From Desertimonas sp963772825 (GTDB taxonomy: Bacteria; Actinomycetota; Acidimicrobiia; Acidimicrobiales; Ilumatobacteraceae), in assembly GCA_963772825.1 (NCBI GenBank), contig CAVYYX010000012.1, positions 261,487 through 325,486 of the forward strand: a stretch of 64,000 bases of DNA, read 5' to 3'. The notes beneath the pieces are model-generated. The model ran no database searches. It was not told where the DNA came from and saw only the letters and a list, made by a program, of their open reading frames with translations. Positions 25,772 to 34,386 of this stretch are shown piece after piece (the first letter of the stretch is position 1; every line of letters begins with the position of its first letter). A program made the translations under genes and the position numbers.

Positions 25772-26755
25772 TCAGAAGTCGATCGGATACTGGGGTGCCT
25801 TGCCGGTGGCGATCAGTTCCGGTAGCCCCGGCGAAGCGTTCTCCCAGACGAGCAGCATCGAGCGCTTCGGGCTGTAGCCGCGGTGGCGGATGTCTGCCGG
25901 CATCGCCGCCACGTCGCCGGCCCGCATGATCACCTTGGCGCGTGGCGACCCGGTGTCGCGGTCGTCGACGCTCCAGCGGATCTCGTCGGAGAGCTGGATG
26001 AACCACTCGACCCGGTCGTTGCCGTGGATCACCGGAAGGATGTATTCCTCGGTCGTCGGGCAGAACAGGCTGTCCTTGCACACGCTGGTGACGCTCGGGT
26101 TCCACGTCACGTCCGAGCGTGAGAGGTAGGCATAGAGGCTGAACCCGGCGACCTCGCCCTCGAAGCCGGGGTTGGCGTGGACCTCGGGTTCGTCTTGGGA
26201 GACGTCGGCGAACATGCGGTTGACCGGATGGGTGGCATCCGTGCGGATCTGCTCGTCGCCTGGCACGCCGACCATCCGCTGGGCGGCGACCCGACGCCGG
26301 GTCACGGCCGCTGTGTTGCTGCCGTTCTTCAACCCCCACGGTCCTGCGGTCTCTTCCGGGCTGGCGAAGGGGTCGAACGTCGTGTTCGTCCAGTCGTCGA
26401 GCATCGCCTTGAACGTGGCCTGGATGTCCGGCGTCGGAAAGTTCTCGGTGTGGTCCAACTCGGCCTTGCGGTAGCTGTCGTTGTAGCGCCCGGCGAACAG
26501 GTCGACGGTGCCGTAGTGGTTGACCGTGCCGATGACATCATCGAAGTTGACGGTGCCGTAGAAGAAGTCCCAGGCGCAGTCGCGTTGCAGGGCGCGAAGG
26601 AAGGCATCGATGCTCAGCACGTGGCTGCCGGTCGGCCAGCTGATGTGGGCGAAGTACTCGTCGCGGTGGAACATGAAACCGCCGAGGGTGTACTGCCGGT
26701 ACCCGAACTCGTCGGGCTCCGAGGCCTGTACCGAGGATTCAACTACGTCAGTCAT
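25772..26755 (-). CDS. Hydroquinone 1,2-dioxygenase, large (beta) subunit
   Basis: A 327-residue protein resembling HapD/PnpD of two-component hydroquinone dioxygenases. These Fe(II) enzymes cleave hydroquinone to 4-hydroxymuconic semialdehyde. Supporting stretches are DFFYGTVNFDDVIGTVNHYG, DLFAGRYNDSYRKAELDH, SVCKDSLFCPTTEEYILPVI, HGNDRVEWFIQLSDEI and AMPADIRHRGYSPKRSMLLV. The ATG at 26755 follows AAAGGACG. The small-subunit gene precedes it by 14 nt and maleylacetate reductase follows. The family assignment is from remembered sequence features. Confidence 0.85.
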   Translation of the reverse strand: MTDVVESSVQASEPDEFGYRQYTLGGFMFHRDEYFAHISWPTGSHVLSIDAFLRALQRDCAWDFFYGTVNFDDVIGTVNHYGTVDLFAGRYNDSYRKAELDHTENFPTPDIQATFKAMLDDWTNTTFDPFASPEETAGPWGLKNGSNTAAVTRRRVAAQRMVGVPGDEQIRTDATHPVNRMFADVSQDEPEVHANPGFEGEVAGFSLYAYLSRSDVTWNPSVTSVCKDSLFCPTTEEYILPVIHGNDRVEWFIQLSDEIRWSVDDRDTGSPRAKVIMRAGDVAAMPADIRHRGYSPKRSMLLVWENASPGLPELIATGKAPQYPIDF

Positions 26756-26769
26756 TGGTTGACGTCCTT

Positions 26770-27261
26770 TCAGGACAAGCAGATGTCGGCCCAGCGCTCG
26801 ACCGTGTCGTCGCCGAGGCAGGTCTGTTGGAGGAGCACCGATGGTGACTCGGACTCGAAGCGATACGCCGACCCCCGCGGCAGCAGGGCCATGTGGCCGC
26901 GACGGATCCGCACGAAGCCCATCTCGTCGCCGTCGGGCTCGCCGTCGATGGCCACCGATCCCTCCTTGCCGGCCGGGGCGAGGGGAGTGGCGAGCTTGAC
27001 GAGGCGCACGGTGACGTCGCCGTCCATGCAGAGCACGGCCTCGTCGTGGTCGCACGTCCTCCAGCCCGACGTTCCTTCTGCGCGGATCGCTTCGAGCACA
27101 TAGTTCTGGTTCTTGCCGACGGCGACCTTCTCGTACGGCGCCGACATCCCCGCCACCTCGAAAACGTTGGAGAATGCGTAATGCTTGGGGTCATCGTCGA
27201 TGATCTCGATCGTGCCTTTGCGGAAGTTGCCGAGCGAGCCGAAGATCGTCGTGTACTCCAC
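26770..27261 (-). CDS. Hydroquinone 1,2-dioxygenase, small (alpha) subunit
   Basis: A 163-residue cupin-like protein matching HapC/PnpC: NFRKGTIEIIDDDPKHYAFS, NVFEVAGMSAPYEKVAVGKN, WRTCDHDEAVLCMDGDVTVR and GHMALLPRGSAYRF. It pairs with the large subunit downstream. The GTG at 27261 is preferred because AGGGGGAC lies just upstream and the length matches the family; ATG 27360 would add 33 residues and run into the divergent gene. First gene of the four-gene catabolic operon. Confidence 0.85.
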   Translation of the reverse strand: MEYTTIFGSLGNFRKGTIEIIDDDPKHYAFSNVFEVAGMSAPYEKVAVGKNQNYVLEAIRAEGTSGWRTCDHDEAVLCMDGDVTVRLVKLATPLAPAGKEGSVAIDGEPDGDEMGFVRIRRGHMALLPRGSAYRFESESPSVLLQQTCLGDDTVERWADICLS

Positions 27262-27343
27262 TGTGTCCCCCTGTGCCCCAGCTGTGCCCAACGGTGCCCC
27301 CGCCGGTGCGACGTCGATGCTTGATGGTACAACAACTTCCACG

Positions 27344-28723
27344 ATGGTCGACTCGGTCATCGCGCTGACGCGTGACCTGCGCGCCGCCGGCGTGGACGCC
27401 TCGAGCGCCGAGGCCATCGACGGGTTGCGTGCGGTTGCCCAGGTTGGCGTCGCCGAGCGCCTGCTCGTCAGGGCGGCGCTGCAGGCGACACTCGTGAAAC
27501 GGGCCGAGGACGTCGGCGTCTTCGAGTTGCTGTTCGATCGCCACTTCCCGCCGGCGCCCGTCCTGCTCCCGCACGTGCGCCGAGATGCTGCGCCAGACGC
27601 CGCTGCGGAGATCGCTCCCGAATCAGTCGGAGCAGGGGGAGCGCTACCGCTCGACCTCGTCCATGCCATCCGCGACGGTGACGAGGAGGCCCTCGTGTGC
27701 CTCGCCGAAGAGGCGGTCGCCCGGTACTCGGGGATCGAGGTCCAGCCCGGCAGCGAGCGCTACTTCGTGTATCGGGTGCTGCGCGCCCTCGACCTGTCCA
27801 ATCTGCTGATCGCCGTGATGGCGAGCGAGCGCATCGAGCATCCCGAGACCTCCGAGTTCGAGTTGCGCCAGTTGCGTGATGACGTCCGCGAGCGGATCGA
27901 CCGGCTGCGCCGTCTGCTCGTCGCGGCCGTTCGCGCTCGCCTCGCCCTCCAGGAGGTTGGTCCGCTCGACGCCGTCGTGGTGCCGCGGCGGGTCGCGGAC
28001 ATCGACGTCCTCAGCGCCTCGACGACCGAGCTCCATGAGTTGCGCGCGGCGGTGCGTCCGCTGGCCCGCAAGCTCGCCAGTCGGATCGGCAGGCAGCGCC
28101 GCCGTCATCGTCATGGCAGCCTCGACGTGCGGCGCACGATGCGGCGGTCGATCGACGCCGGGGGGATCCCGCTCGATCCGGCGTGGCGCCGGGCGCGACG
28201 GACGAAGCCACAGCTCGTCATGCTCTGTGACCTGTCCGGTTCGGTCGCCGAGTTCGCCCACTTCACGCTGATGTTGTTGCAGGCGATGACGGCAGAGCTG
28301 GCCGGATTGCGGGCCTTCGTGTTCGTCGACGGGGTTGCCGAAGTCACGCGGGTCCTCGAGGAGGCGGAGGTCGACCTCGATCCGCGGTTGCTCGTGACCG
28401 TGCCTGGGGTCGTCGTCGGCGACGGGCACAGCGACTACGGGCGGGCACTGGGCACGTTCGTCGAGCGCTACAGCGCGACCGTTGGGGCGGGGACCACCGT
28501 GCTCGTCACCGGCGATGCTCGCACCAACCTGCGCGGCTCCGGCGTCGAGTCGTTGCGCGTGATCCGTCACCGATGCCGGCGGCTGTACTGGTTCAACCCG
28601 GAGCCGGCGGACGGCTGGGACGATCCGGACTCGGCGCTGGCTGACTACCGCGAGCTGTGTGACGGCGTGTTCGAGGTGCGCAACCTCACCCAACTCGCCG
28701 CGGCTACGGCGGCGATCCTCTGA
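27344..28723 (+). CDS. VWA domain protein, CoxE-like
   Basis: A protein of about 459 residues. The N-terminal half is helical and Arg-rich (LRAVAQVGVAERLLVRAALQ). The C-terminal half is a von Willebrand A domain with a MIDAS-like start QLVMLCDLSGSVAEFAHFTL, then GDGHSDYGRALGTFVERY and TVLVTGDARTNLRGSG. CoxE-type proteins work with MoxR ATPases to insert metals into, or mature, enzymes such as CO dehydrogenase. No MoxR gene is adjacent. It diverges from the hydroquinone operon, so a maturation role for that dioxygenase is possible but unproven. Confidence 0.85.
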   Translation: MVDSVIALTRDLRAAGVDASSAEAIDGLRAVAQVGVAERLLVRAALQATLVKRAEDVGVFELLFDRHFPPAPVLLPHVRRDAAPDAAAEIAPESVGAGGALPLDLVHAIRDGDEEALVCLAEEAVARYSGIEVQPGSERYFVYRVLRALDLSNLLIAVMASERIEHPETSEFELRQLRDDVRERIDRLRRLLVAAVRARLALQEVGPLDAVVVPRRVADIDVLSASTTELHELRAAVRPLARKLASRIGRQRRRHRHGSLDVRRTMRRSIDAGGIPLDPAWRRARRTKPQLVMLCDLSGSVAEFAHFTLMLLQAMTAELAGLRAFVFVDGVAEVTRVLEEAEVDLDPRLLVTVPGVVVGDGHSDYGRALGTFVERYSATVGAGTTVLVTGDARTNLRGSGVESLRVIRHRCRRLYWFNPEPADGWDDPDSALADYRELCDGVFEVRNLTQLAAATAAIL

Positions 28724-28733
28724 ACCGCGGCCA

Positions 28734-28759
28734 ATTGTGAGCAAGATCTTGCTCACAAT
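28734..28759. promoter_or_regulatory. 26-bp perfect palindrome between coxE-like gene and imuA'
   Basis: ATTGTGAGCAAGA at 28734-28746 is followed directly by its reverse complement TCTTGCTCACAAT. It starts 10 nt after the VWA gene stop, so it may act as a terminator hairpin with a GATC loop; it also lies 58 nt before imuA' and has the TGTGAGC/GCTCACA symmetry of an operator. The two uses cannot be separated from sequence. Confidence 0.6.
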
Positions 28760-28789
28760 CGGCATCAGAGTTTGGTGCCCGTTGAGCTG

Positions 28790-28810
28790 CGAACACCCGT
28801 TCGGTACGAT
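28790..28810 (+). promoter_or_regulatory. LexA (SOS) box and -10 element of imuA'-imuB
   Basis: CGAACACCCGTTCG at 28790-28803 matches the actinobacterial LexA box CGAAC-N4-GTTCG exactly. A -10 element TACGAT follows at 28805-28810, and the ATG is 6 nt further on, so the transcript is probably leaderless and repressed by LexA. Confidence 0.85.
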
Positions 28811-28816
28811 GAGGCG

Positions 28817-29527
28817 ATGACCTCGGCATCGTCCCTGCGCACCGCCACTGTCGAACGTCTCGCCGAACCGTTGTCGGCTACCGCGCTGAGTCGCAGCCGG
28901 ATGCTGCCGGTTGTCGATCCGCTCGTCTCGCTGCTGCCCGACGGTGGGTTGGTCAGGGGCAAGGCAGTGGCGTGCGGGGGAGTGGCCGGCATGTCGCTCG
29001 CTGTGTCCCTGGCGGTCGCCGCGACAGCTTCTGGGTCATGGCTCGCCGTCGTCGGGGTCCCGACGTTCGGGCTCGAGGCAGCCGAGGAGTTCGGCATCCC
29101 GCTGGAGCGGGTGGTGGGGGTAGATCCGGGCGATCAGCGTGCTGTCGGCGAGTCCTGGGCTGAGCTCGTCGGCGCCACGTTGGACGGCTTCGAGGTCGTC
29201 ATCACCAAGGTGCCGCGACGACTCAACGCCGTCCTCGCCAGACGGGTCCAGGGCCGCCTGAAAGCTCGCGAAGCGGTGCTCATCACACTCGGTGCGCCAG
29301 GACCCATCTCCGTCGACGTCGAGTTGCAGGCCAGCGATCCGCACTGGGAGGGCGTCGCCGCCGGGTCCGGTTACCTGCGCGGCCGGCGGGTCGCCGTCAC
29401 ATCGGCGGGGCGACGTGTCCCGCGCCCGCGGCAGGCGTCGTTGTGGCTCCCTGGCCCAGATGGCACGATCGCTCTCGACGAGACGGTGCCGGCGGTCGTC
29501 CCCCTCGCCGATCATCGCGCTGGTTGA
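28817..29527 (+). CDS. imuA': ImuA' (RecA-like SOS mutagenesis protein)
   Basis: A 236-residue RecA-fold-like protein lacking a clear Walker A lysine motif (GGLVRGKAVACGGVAGMSLA stands in its place). The ATG at 28817 lies 6 nt after a TACGAT box under a LexA site. ImuA' is the adaptor of the mycobacterial mutasome and joins ImuB and DnaE2 in damage-induced translesion synthesis. imuB starts 2 nt behind the stop; dnaE2 is 8 kb away. The identity rests mostly on this context. Confidence 0.85.
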   Translation: MTSASSLRTATVERLAEPLSATALSRSRMLPVVDPLVSLLPDGGLVRGKAVACGGVAGMSLAVSLAVAATASGSWLAVVGVPTFGLEAAEEFGIPLERVVGVDPGDQRAVGESWAELVGATLDGFEVVITKVPRRLNAVLARRVQGRLKAREAVLITLGAPGPISVDVELQASDPHWEGVAAGSGYLRGRRVAVTSAGRRVPRPRQASLWLPGPDGTIALDETVPAVVPLADHRAG

Positions 29528-29529
29528 CG

Positions 29530-31191
29530 ATGCTGAGAGCCGACCGGCATCGCCTGCTCACCGTGTGGTGGGCGCACTGGCCGGTCGTCGCCGCGGGGAT
29601 CGTCGGCGGTGTCCCGCCCGACCGTCCCGTCATCGTGCTCGCTGCCAACCGTGTCGTCGCCTGTTCGGCGGCAGCGGCGGCGGTCGGTGTCGCAGTCGGG
29701 CAGCGCCGCCGCGTCGCCCAACAGCGCTGTCCCGAAGCGGCGCTCCTCGATCACCAACCCGATCGCGACGCCCGCGTCTTCGACACCGTGGTGCGCGCCG
29801 TCAACGAGTTGACCCCACGACTGGAGATCGTCGAGCCGGGGTGGCTGTGCATCGAAGCCCGCGGTCCGTCGCGCTACTACGGCGGCGACGTGCGCCTCGG
29901 CGAACACCTCGTCGCCACGATCGAACGGGCCATCGGCGGGCGACCGGCAGGACTGGGCATCGGCATCGCCGATGGGCGATTCGCCTCGGCGGTCGCCGCC
30001 CGACTTGCAGCGGCAACACCGAGCCACACGAAGGTGGTTGCCCCAAACGCGTCACGGCCCTTTCTTGCCGCTCAGCCCGTCGCCTGGCTCGACGAGACGG
30101 GCGAGGTCGACGCCGAGCTGGTCAGCCTGTTTGCCCGTCTCGGCCTCTCGACACTGGGCTCCGTCGCCGCCCTGCCGCGAGCCGATGTCGCCGATCGCTT
30201 CGGGCCACCCGGCGAGCTCGCCCACCGCTTGGCGTCCGGTGACGACGAACGCCTGTCAACCCCCACCGAACCGTCCGAGCAACTGCGTGCCGAGCGGGTC
30301 TTCGACGAGCCGGTCGAGCAACTGCAGCCACTCGCCTTCGTCGGCAAGCAACTCGCCGATGAGCTGATTGCCGCCTTGGAGCTCAGCGGTTCGGTGTGCA
30401 CGCGACTCGTCGTCACCGCCGAGTCCGAACACGGTGAGCGCAGCGAGCGAGTGTGGTTCCGGGCCAGAGGGTTGACGGTGGGAGCGATGGTCGAGCGAGT
30501 GCGCTGGCAGTTGGACGGCTGGATCGCCCAGCCGGGAGCGCTGTCGGCAGGCATCGTGCTGCTGCGCCTCGACGCCGACGAGGTGCGCTTCGACGGTGGC
30601 GATCAGCTGCGCCTATGGGGTGGCGTGTCGGCTGCGGACGAACAGGCCGTGCGCACGATCGCCCGCCTGGCCGGTCTCGCAGGCGAGGAGGCGGTGCGCG
30701 TTCCGGCGTGGCGTGGCGGGCGTCTCCCCGGCGATCGCTACCGCTGGGTGCCGGCGACCACCGCCGACCTCACCGATCCCGACGACACCGCCTCCCGGTT
30801 GCGGCCAACGGGTTTGGGCGGTGCCCAGAAGTCACGTCTCGACAGTGCCGGCGCCGGGCCCTGGCCGGGTGCCTTGCCGGCCCCCTCACCGGCGGTCGTC
30901 ATCGGTGCCGACGGTGATGGTGTCCGCGCCGTCGTCGCCGACGAACACGGTGAACCCATCGTCGTCGGGGGCCGTGGCGAGCTGAGCTCGCAACCGGCGA
31001 CACTGACGATCGACGCCGGACCACCGCAGACGATCATCCGCTGGGCGGGACCATGGCCGCTCGACGAGCGCTGGTGGGACGAGCGGCACCACCGCCGTCT
31101 CGCCCGCTTCCAGATCGTCACCGCCGACGGGTCAGCCCACCTCGTCGTCGTCGAACGCCAACGGTGGAGCATCGTGGCGTCCTACGCCTGA
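29530..31191 (+). CDS. imuB: ImuB, inactive Y-family DNA polymerase homologue
   Basis: A 553-residue Y-family protein. The N-terminus LLTVWWAHWPVVAAGIVGG replaces the catalytic DxD of active polymerases, and LCIEARGPSRYYGG replaces the usual SxDE, as expected of ImuB, which scaffolds DnaE2 and the beta clamp instead of polymerising. Helix-hairpin features (LVSLFARLGLSTLGSVAAL) and a little-finger region follow, with a C-terminal extension. ATG 29530 comes 2 nt after the imuA' stop, so both share the LexA-controlled promoter. Confidence 0.92.
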   Translation: MLRADRHRLLTVWWAHWPVVAAGIVGGVPPDRPVIVLAANRVVACSAAAAAVGVAVGQRRRVAQQRCPEAALLDHQPDRDARVFDTVVRAVNELTPRLEIVEPGWLCIEARGPSRYYGGDVRLGEHLVATIERAIGGRPAGLGIGIADGRFASAVAARLAAATPSHTKVVAPNASRPFLAAQPVAWLDETGEVDAELVSLFARLGLSTLGSVAALPRADVADRFGPPGELAHRLASGDDERLSTPTEPSEQLRAERVFDEPVEQLQPLAFVGKQLADELIAALELSGSVCTRLVVTAESEHGERSERVWFRARGLTVGAMVERVRWQLDGWIAQPGALSAGIVLLRLDADEVRFDGGDQLRLWGGVSAADEQAVRTIARLAGLAGEEAVRVPAWRGGRLPGDRYRWVPATTADLTDPDDTASRLRPTGLGGAQKSRLDSAGAGPWPGALPAPSPAVVIGADGDGVRAVVADEHGEPIVVGGRGELSSQPATLTIDAGPPQTIIRWAGPWPLDERWWDERHHRRLARFQIVTADGSAHLVVVERQRWSIVASYA

Positions 31192-31224
31192 CCATGCCGA
31201 TCCGTCGGTAGGTGCCGCCCTCCG

Positions 31225-31298
31225 ATCTGGGCGCGATCCGTCTGATTCCACATCTGGGCGCGATCTGTCTGGACAGTCCGGACAGATCGCGCCCAGAT
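31225..31298. terminator. Hairpin built from a triplicated 20-nt element behind imuB
   Basis: ATCTGGGCGCGATC-Y-GTCTG occurs directly at 31225-31244 and 31252-31271, then inverted at 31278-31298. The last two form a 21-bp stem with one mismatch and the loop ACAGT, a probable terminator. It begins about 30 nt after the imuB stop. Confidence 0.75.
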
Positions 31299-31390
31299 CT
31301 CGGCGACCGAGATGGCGCCGGCGAGGCGGCCCCTGCTTTGACGCCCGGGCGAGAGCAGATAACCCCGCCGGCTTCCGTAAGGTTGCTGGC

Positions 31391-31921
31391 GTGTTCGCCA
31401 ACGGGGTGCTCGACCTCGGCATCGACATCGAGGTCTGGCCGTGGATCTGGCTCGCGATCGCCGTCGTCTTCGCCCTCGTCGAGTTGACGTTCCTCGGTGG
31501 GACGTTCGTGCTCCTGCCCTACGCCGCGTCGGCATTCATCGCGGCGATTCTGGCGTTCTACGACGTCGCCATCGAAGTGCAGTGGGCGACGTTCGTGTTC
31601 GGTGGGACGCTGCTCTTCTTCCTGATGTACCGCTGGGTACGCGGCTTCCTCGACGACCACGAGCTGCCAGGTGGCGTCGGCGCCGGCCGTCTCGTCGGGG
31701 AGAGCGGCGTCGTGACGGTCGAGATCGAACCGCAGGACACGTCGCGCCGTGGCCGCGTCACGATCGGTGCCGAGGTCTGGGGGGCACTGAGCAAGGACGA
31801 CGAGCGCGTCCCTGTGGGCACGCGCGTCCGTGTCGCTGCAGTGGTCGGGACCCGCGTCGTCGTCGAGCCGATCGGTCCGGCCGAGTCGAACCTCGAGACG
31901 AACAGAGAGGATGCACCGTGA
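31391..31921 (+). CDS. NfeD-like membrane protein
   Basis: This 176-residue protein has two to three membrane spans (WIWLAIAVVFALVELTFLGG; PYAASAFIAAILAF; WATFVFGGTLLFFLMY) and a soluble OB-fold domain (LVGESGVVTVEIEPQDTSRR; GTRVRVAAVVGTRVVVEPI). NfeD proteins partner SPFH proteins in membrane microdomains. The next gene is an SPFH protein whose GTG overlaps this stop, supporting the pair. The GTG at 31391 follows a TAAGGT box seven bases upstream. Confidence 0.9.
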   Translation: MFANGVLDLGIDIEVWPWIWLAIAVVFALVELTFLGGTFVLLPYAASAFIAAILAFYDVAIEVQWATFVFGGTLLFFLMYRWVRGFLDDHELPGGVGAGRLVGESGVVTVEIEPQDTSRRGRVTIGAEVWGALSKDDERVPVGTRVRVAAVVGTRVVVEPIGPAESNLETNREDAP

Positions 31922-32949
31922 TCGCCATCATCATCATCGCTGCCGTAGCCCTCGTGTTGATCGCCTTCCTCGTCAACGCCGTGAAGATCGTGCGGCCGTT
32001 CCAGCGCGGGCTTGTCGAGCGACTCGGCCGCTACAAGACCACCAAGGACCCTGGCTTCAACCTGATCATGCCGTTCATCGAGACGATGCAGCTCGTCGAC
32101 ATGCGCGAGCAAGTCGTCGACGTGCCGCCCCAAGAGGTGATCACGTCGGACAACGTCGTCGTGTCGGTCGACGCCGTCGTCTACTACGAGGCCACCGACC
32201 CGCAGCGCTTGGTCTACAACGTCGCCGACTTCTTCACGGCGATCACCAAGCTCGCTCAGACGAACCTGCGCAACCTGATCGGCGACCTCGAGTTGGACAC
32301 CGCGCTGACGTCGCGTGACCGCATCAACACGCAGCTGCGCGAGGTGCTCGACGACGCCACCGACAAGTGGGGCGTGCAGGTCGTGCGCGTCGAGATCCAG
32401 CGCATCGACCCGCCGCCCGAGGTCGTCTCGGCGATGCACGCCCAGATGCGCGCCGAGCGCGATCGCCGAGCGACGGTCACCGAGGCGCGCGGCTTCCAGG
32501 AGGCGGCGATCGCCCGCGCCGACGGCGAGAAGCAGTCCCTCGTCCTCGTCGCCGAGGGCCGCAAGCAGGCGGCGATCCTCGACGCCGAGGGAGACGCCCA
32601 AGCGATCGCCCTGCGGGCCAACGCCGACAAGACGCGGCTCCAGCTGCTCGGCGAAGGCGAGGGGGCGGCGGCGCTGGCCAGGCTGACCGGCATCAAGGAG
32701 GCCCAGACCGACAAGAACGTGCTCACCGTCGAGTACCTCGCGGCCCTCGAACGGATCGGCGACGGGCGGGCGACGAAGCTCGTGATCCCCGCCGAGTTCT
32801 CCGGTCTGCTCGGCACGGTGGCCGCCCTCGCCGAGGCAACGCGGGCTGACGACAGCACCGACGAGGTGCGCCCGAGGGGCGGGTTACCGATCCCCGAGCA
32901 GGCCGAGCGAGTGGAAGCCGTGCCGCCGCGAGGCGGGGGAGCCCGATGA
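31918..32949 (+). CDS. SPFH/Band 7 domain protein (QmcA/stomatin-like)
   Basis: A 343-residue protein with an N-terminal membrane hairpin (AIIIIAAVALVLIAFLVNAV), the Band 7 domain (VRPFQRGLVERLGRYKTTKD; VDVPPQEVITSDNVVVSVDA; QTNLRNLIGDLELDTALTSR) and an Ala/Glu-rich coiled coil (EARGFQEAAIARADGEKQSL). It should oligomerise into a membrane-associated ring that organises or protects membrane proteins. GTG 31918 overlaps the NfeD stop (GTGA); its own stop overlaps the next start. Confidence 0.92.
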   Translation: MIAIIIIAAVALVLIAFLVNAVKIVRPFQRGLVERLGRYKTTKDPGFNLIMPFIETMQLVDMREQVVDVPPQEVITSDNVVVSVDAVVYYEATDPQRLVYNVADFFTAITKLAQTNLRNLIGDLELDTALTSRDRINTQLREVLDDATDKWGVQVVRVEIQRIDPPPEVVSAMHAQMRAERDRRATVTEARGFQEAAIARADGEKQSLVLVAEGRKQAAILDAEGDAQAIALRANADKTRLQLLGEGEGAAALARLTGIKEAQTDKNVLTVEYLAALERIGDGRATKLVIPAEFSGLLGTVAALAEATRADDSTDEVRPRGGLPIPEQAERVEAVPPRGGGAR

Positions 32950-33438
32950 AGGTCGCCGACGCCCCGACGGCCGGTTGGTATCCGGACCCAGAGGGCGGGA
33001 CGCGGCTGCGCTGGTGGGACGGTGGCGACTGGACCGACGACTATCGGGTCCGTCCGACGCTGCACGAGACGGCTGGTGTCGCTGTAGCTGCACCTGCCTC
33101 GAACTGCCACGACGACGGGAGCGAAGCCTCGCCTGCCGGGGGCGGCCGAGGATCGGGCAATGACGCGCACCGATGCCGAGGCGATCATCTCCGAGGTCCG
33201 CAAGGTCGCCCGCAGCGAGGTCGAGCGTGCGGCCGACCTGTTCTCGGCCCGGGCCAGGGCGGCGACGCGAGAGATCCAGCCGTTGATCACGCAGTACTCG
33301 ATGAAGTTCATGCGGCTGTTCAAGATCTCCTCGGTGATCCTCGTGATCGCTGTCGTCGGATGGTTCGTGTTCCAGTTCATCGTCCAGAAGAGCTTCTACG
33401 ACTGGATCGGCGACCGCATCGACAACCTCACCGACTGA
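32946..33438 (+). CDS. DUF2510 membrane protein (probable frameshift)
   Basis: ATG 32946 overlaps the SPFH stop. The first 40 residues are a DUF2510 module (AGWYPDPEGGTRLRWWDGGDW). The frame then turns into Arg/Gly-rich nonsense, while another frame from about 33090 gives AEAIISEVRKVARSEVERAA and a membrane span (ISSVILVIAVVGWFVFQFIV). One indel between about 33080 and 33160 would join a DUF2510 head to this helical membrane tail. Alternatively the tail is a separate gene starting at ATG 33160. DUF2510 is common in actinobacterial membrane proteins of unknown role. Confidence 0.65.
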
Positions 33439-33495
33439 TGGCGCGTTCGCCAGCGGGTAGCCCGGTCGCACCGAACCGTCGGCTTCAATGGCGAC

Positions 33496-34386
33496 GTGCA
33501 ACTCATCGAAGGATTCATCGACCGGCCGCTGCGGACCAGCGACCTCACCGCCGTGTTCGAGGTGACGGCCGCCCAGGAGCTCGCCGACATCGGGATGGTC
33601 GAGATCGAGAAGGCCGACATCGTCGCCGATTGGCAACGTCCGAGCTTCGACCTCGCGGCCAGCTCGGTCGGCGTGTTCGACGGCGACCGGCTGGCGGGCT
33701 ACGCCGAGGTGGCCGGCGATCGGGGCGAGGCACCCGTCCATCCCGACTACCGGGGTCGGGGAATCGGCACTGCCCTGGCAGGGTGGATGCAGGAGGTGGC
33801 CCGCCGCAATGGGGCCACCGAGGTGGGAATGCCGGTACCCGAGGGGTCGCCTGGTGATCGCCTGCTCGAGTCACTCGGCTATCGCATCCGCTGGACGAGC
33901 TGGGTGCTCAAGCTGCCCGAGGGCCGCACGATCCCCGAGCGGCCTGTGCCCGCTGGCTACGAGATCCGCGAGGCCAACGAGGCCGAGTACCGCGATGTCT
34001 GGACCGTCGTCGAAGACGCCTTCTTGGAGTGGTCGGTGCGCGAACGGGAGAGCTTCGACGACTTCGCTGCTTCCGTCATGGAGCGACCGGGCTTCGAGCC
34101 ATGGAACCTGAGGGTCGTCGTCGACCCGTCGGGCTCGGTCGTCGGGGTGTCGTACGTGGTGCTCGGCGGTCAGGACGCATTCGTGTCGAGGCTCGCCGTG
34201 CGCAAGGACCAACGTCGTCGCGGGCTCGCCCAGGCCCTCTTGGTCGACTCCTTCGCCGAGGCTCGCCGCCACGGGGCGACGACGTCGGGCCTCTCGACCG
34301 ATTCGCGCACCGGCGCCCTCGGCCTCTATGAGAACGTCGGTATGGAGACGACCTCGGTGTGGGTCAATCGGGCGATCGCCCTGTGA
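33496..34386 (+). CDS. Tandem GNAT-domain acetyltransferase
   Basis: A 296-residue protein with two GNAT folds, like mycothiol synthase in layout. The first acetyl-CoA site is VHPDYRGRGIGTALAGWMQE; the second is LAVRKDQRRRGLAQALLVDS with LSTDSRTGALGLYENVGME at its end. Both have the RRRGxA/G pyrophosphate-binding pattern. The substrate is not evident. The GTG at 33496 is the start. The 3' end overlaps the convergent DUF1269 gene by 23 bp. Confidence 0.85.
   Translation: MQLIEGFIDRPLRTSDLTAVFEVTAAQELADIGMVEIEKADIVADWQRPSFDLAASSVGVFDGDRLAGYAEVAGDRGEAPVHPDYRGRGIGTALAGWMQEVARRNGATEVGMPVPEGSPGDRLLESLGYRIRWTSWVLKLPEGRTIPERPVPAGYEIREANEAEYRDVWTVVEDAFLEWSVRERESFDDFAASVMERPGFEPWNLRVVVDPSGSVVGVSYVVLGGQDAFVSRLAVRKDQRRRGLAQALLVDSFAEARRHGATTSGLSTDSRTGALGLYENVGMETTSVWVNRAIAL

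Noticed and set aside
27261..27360. Longer start (ATG 27360) of the dioxygenase small subunit
   Set aside because: It would overlap the divergent VWA gene start and add an unconserved leader, whereas GTG 27261 has a good ribosome site.
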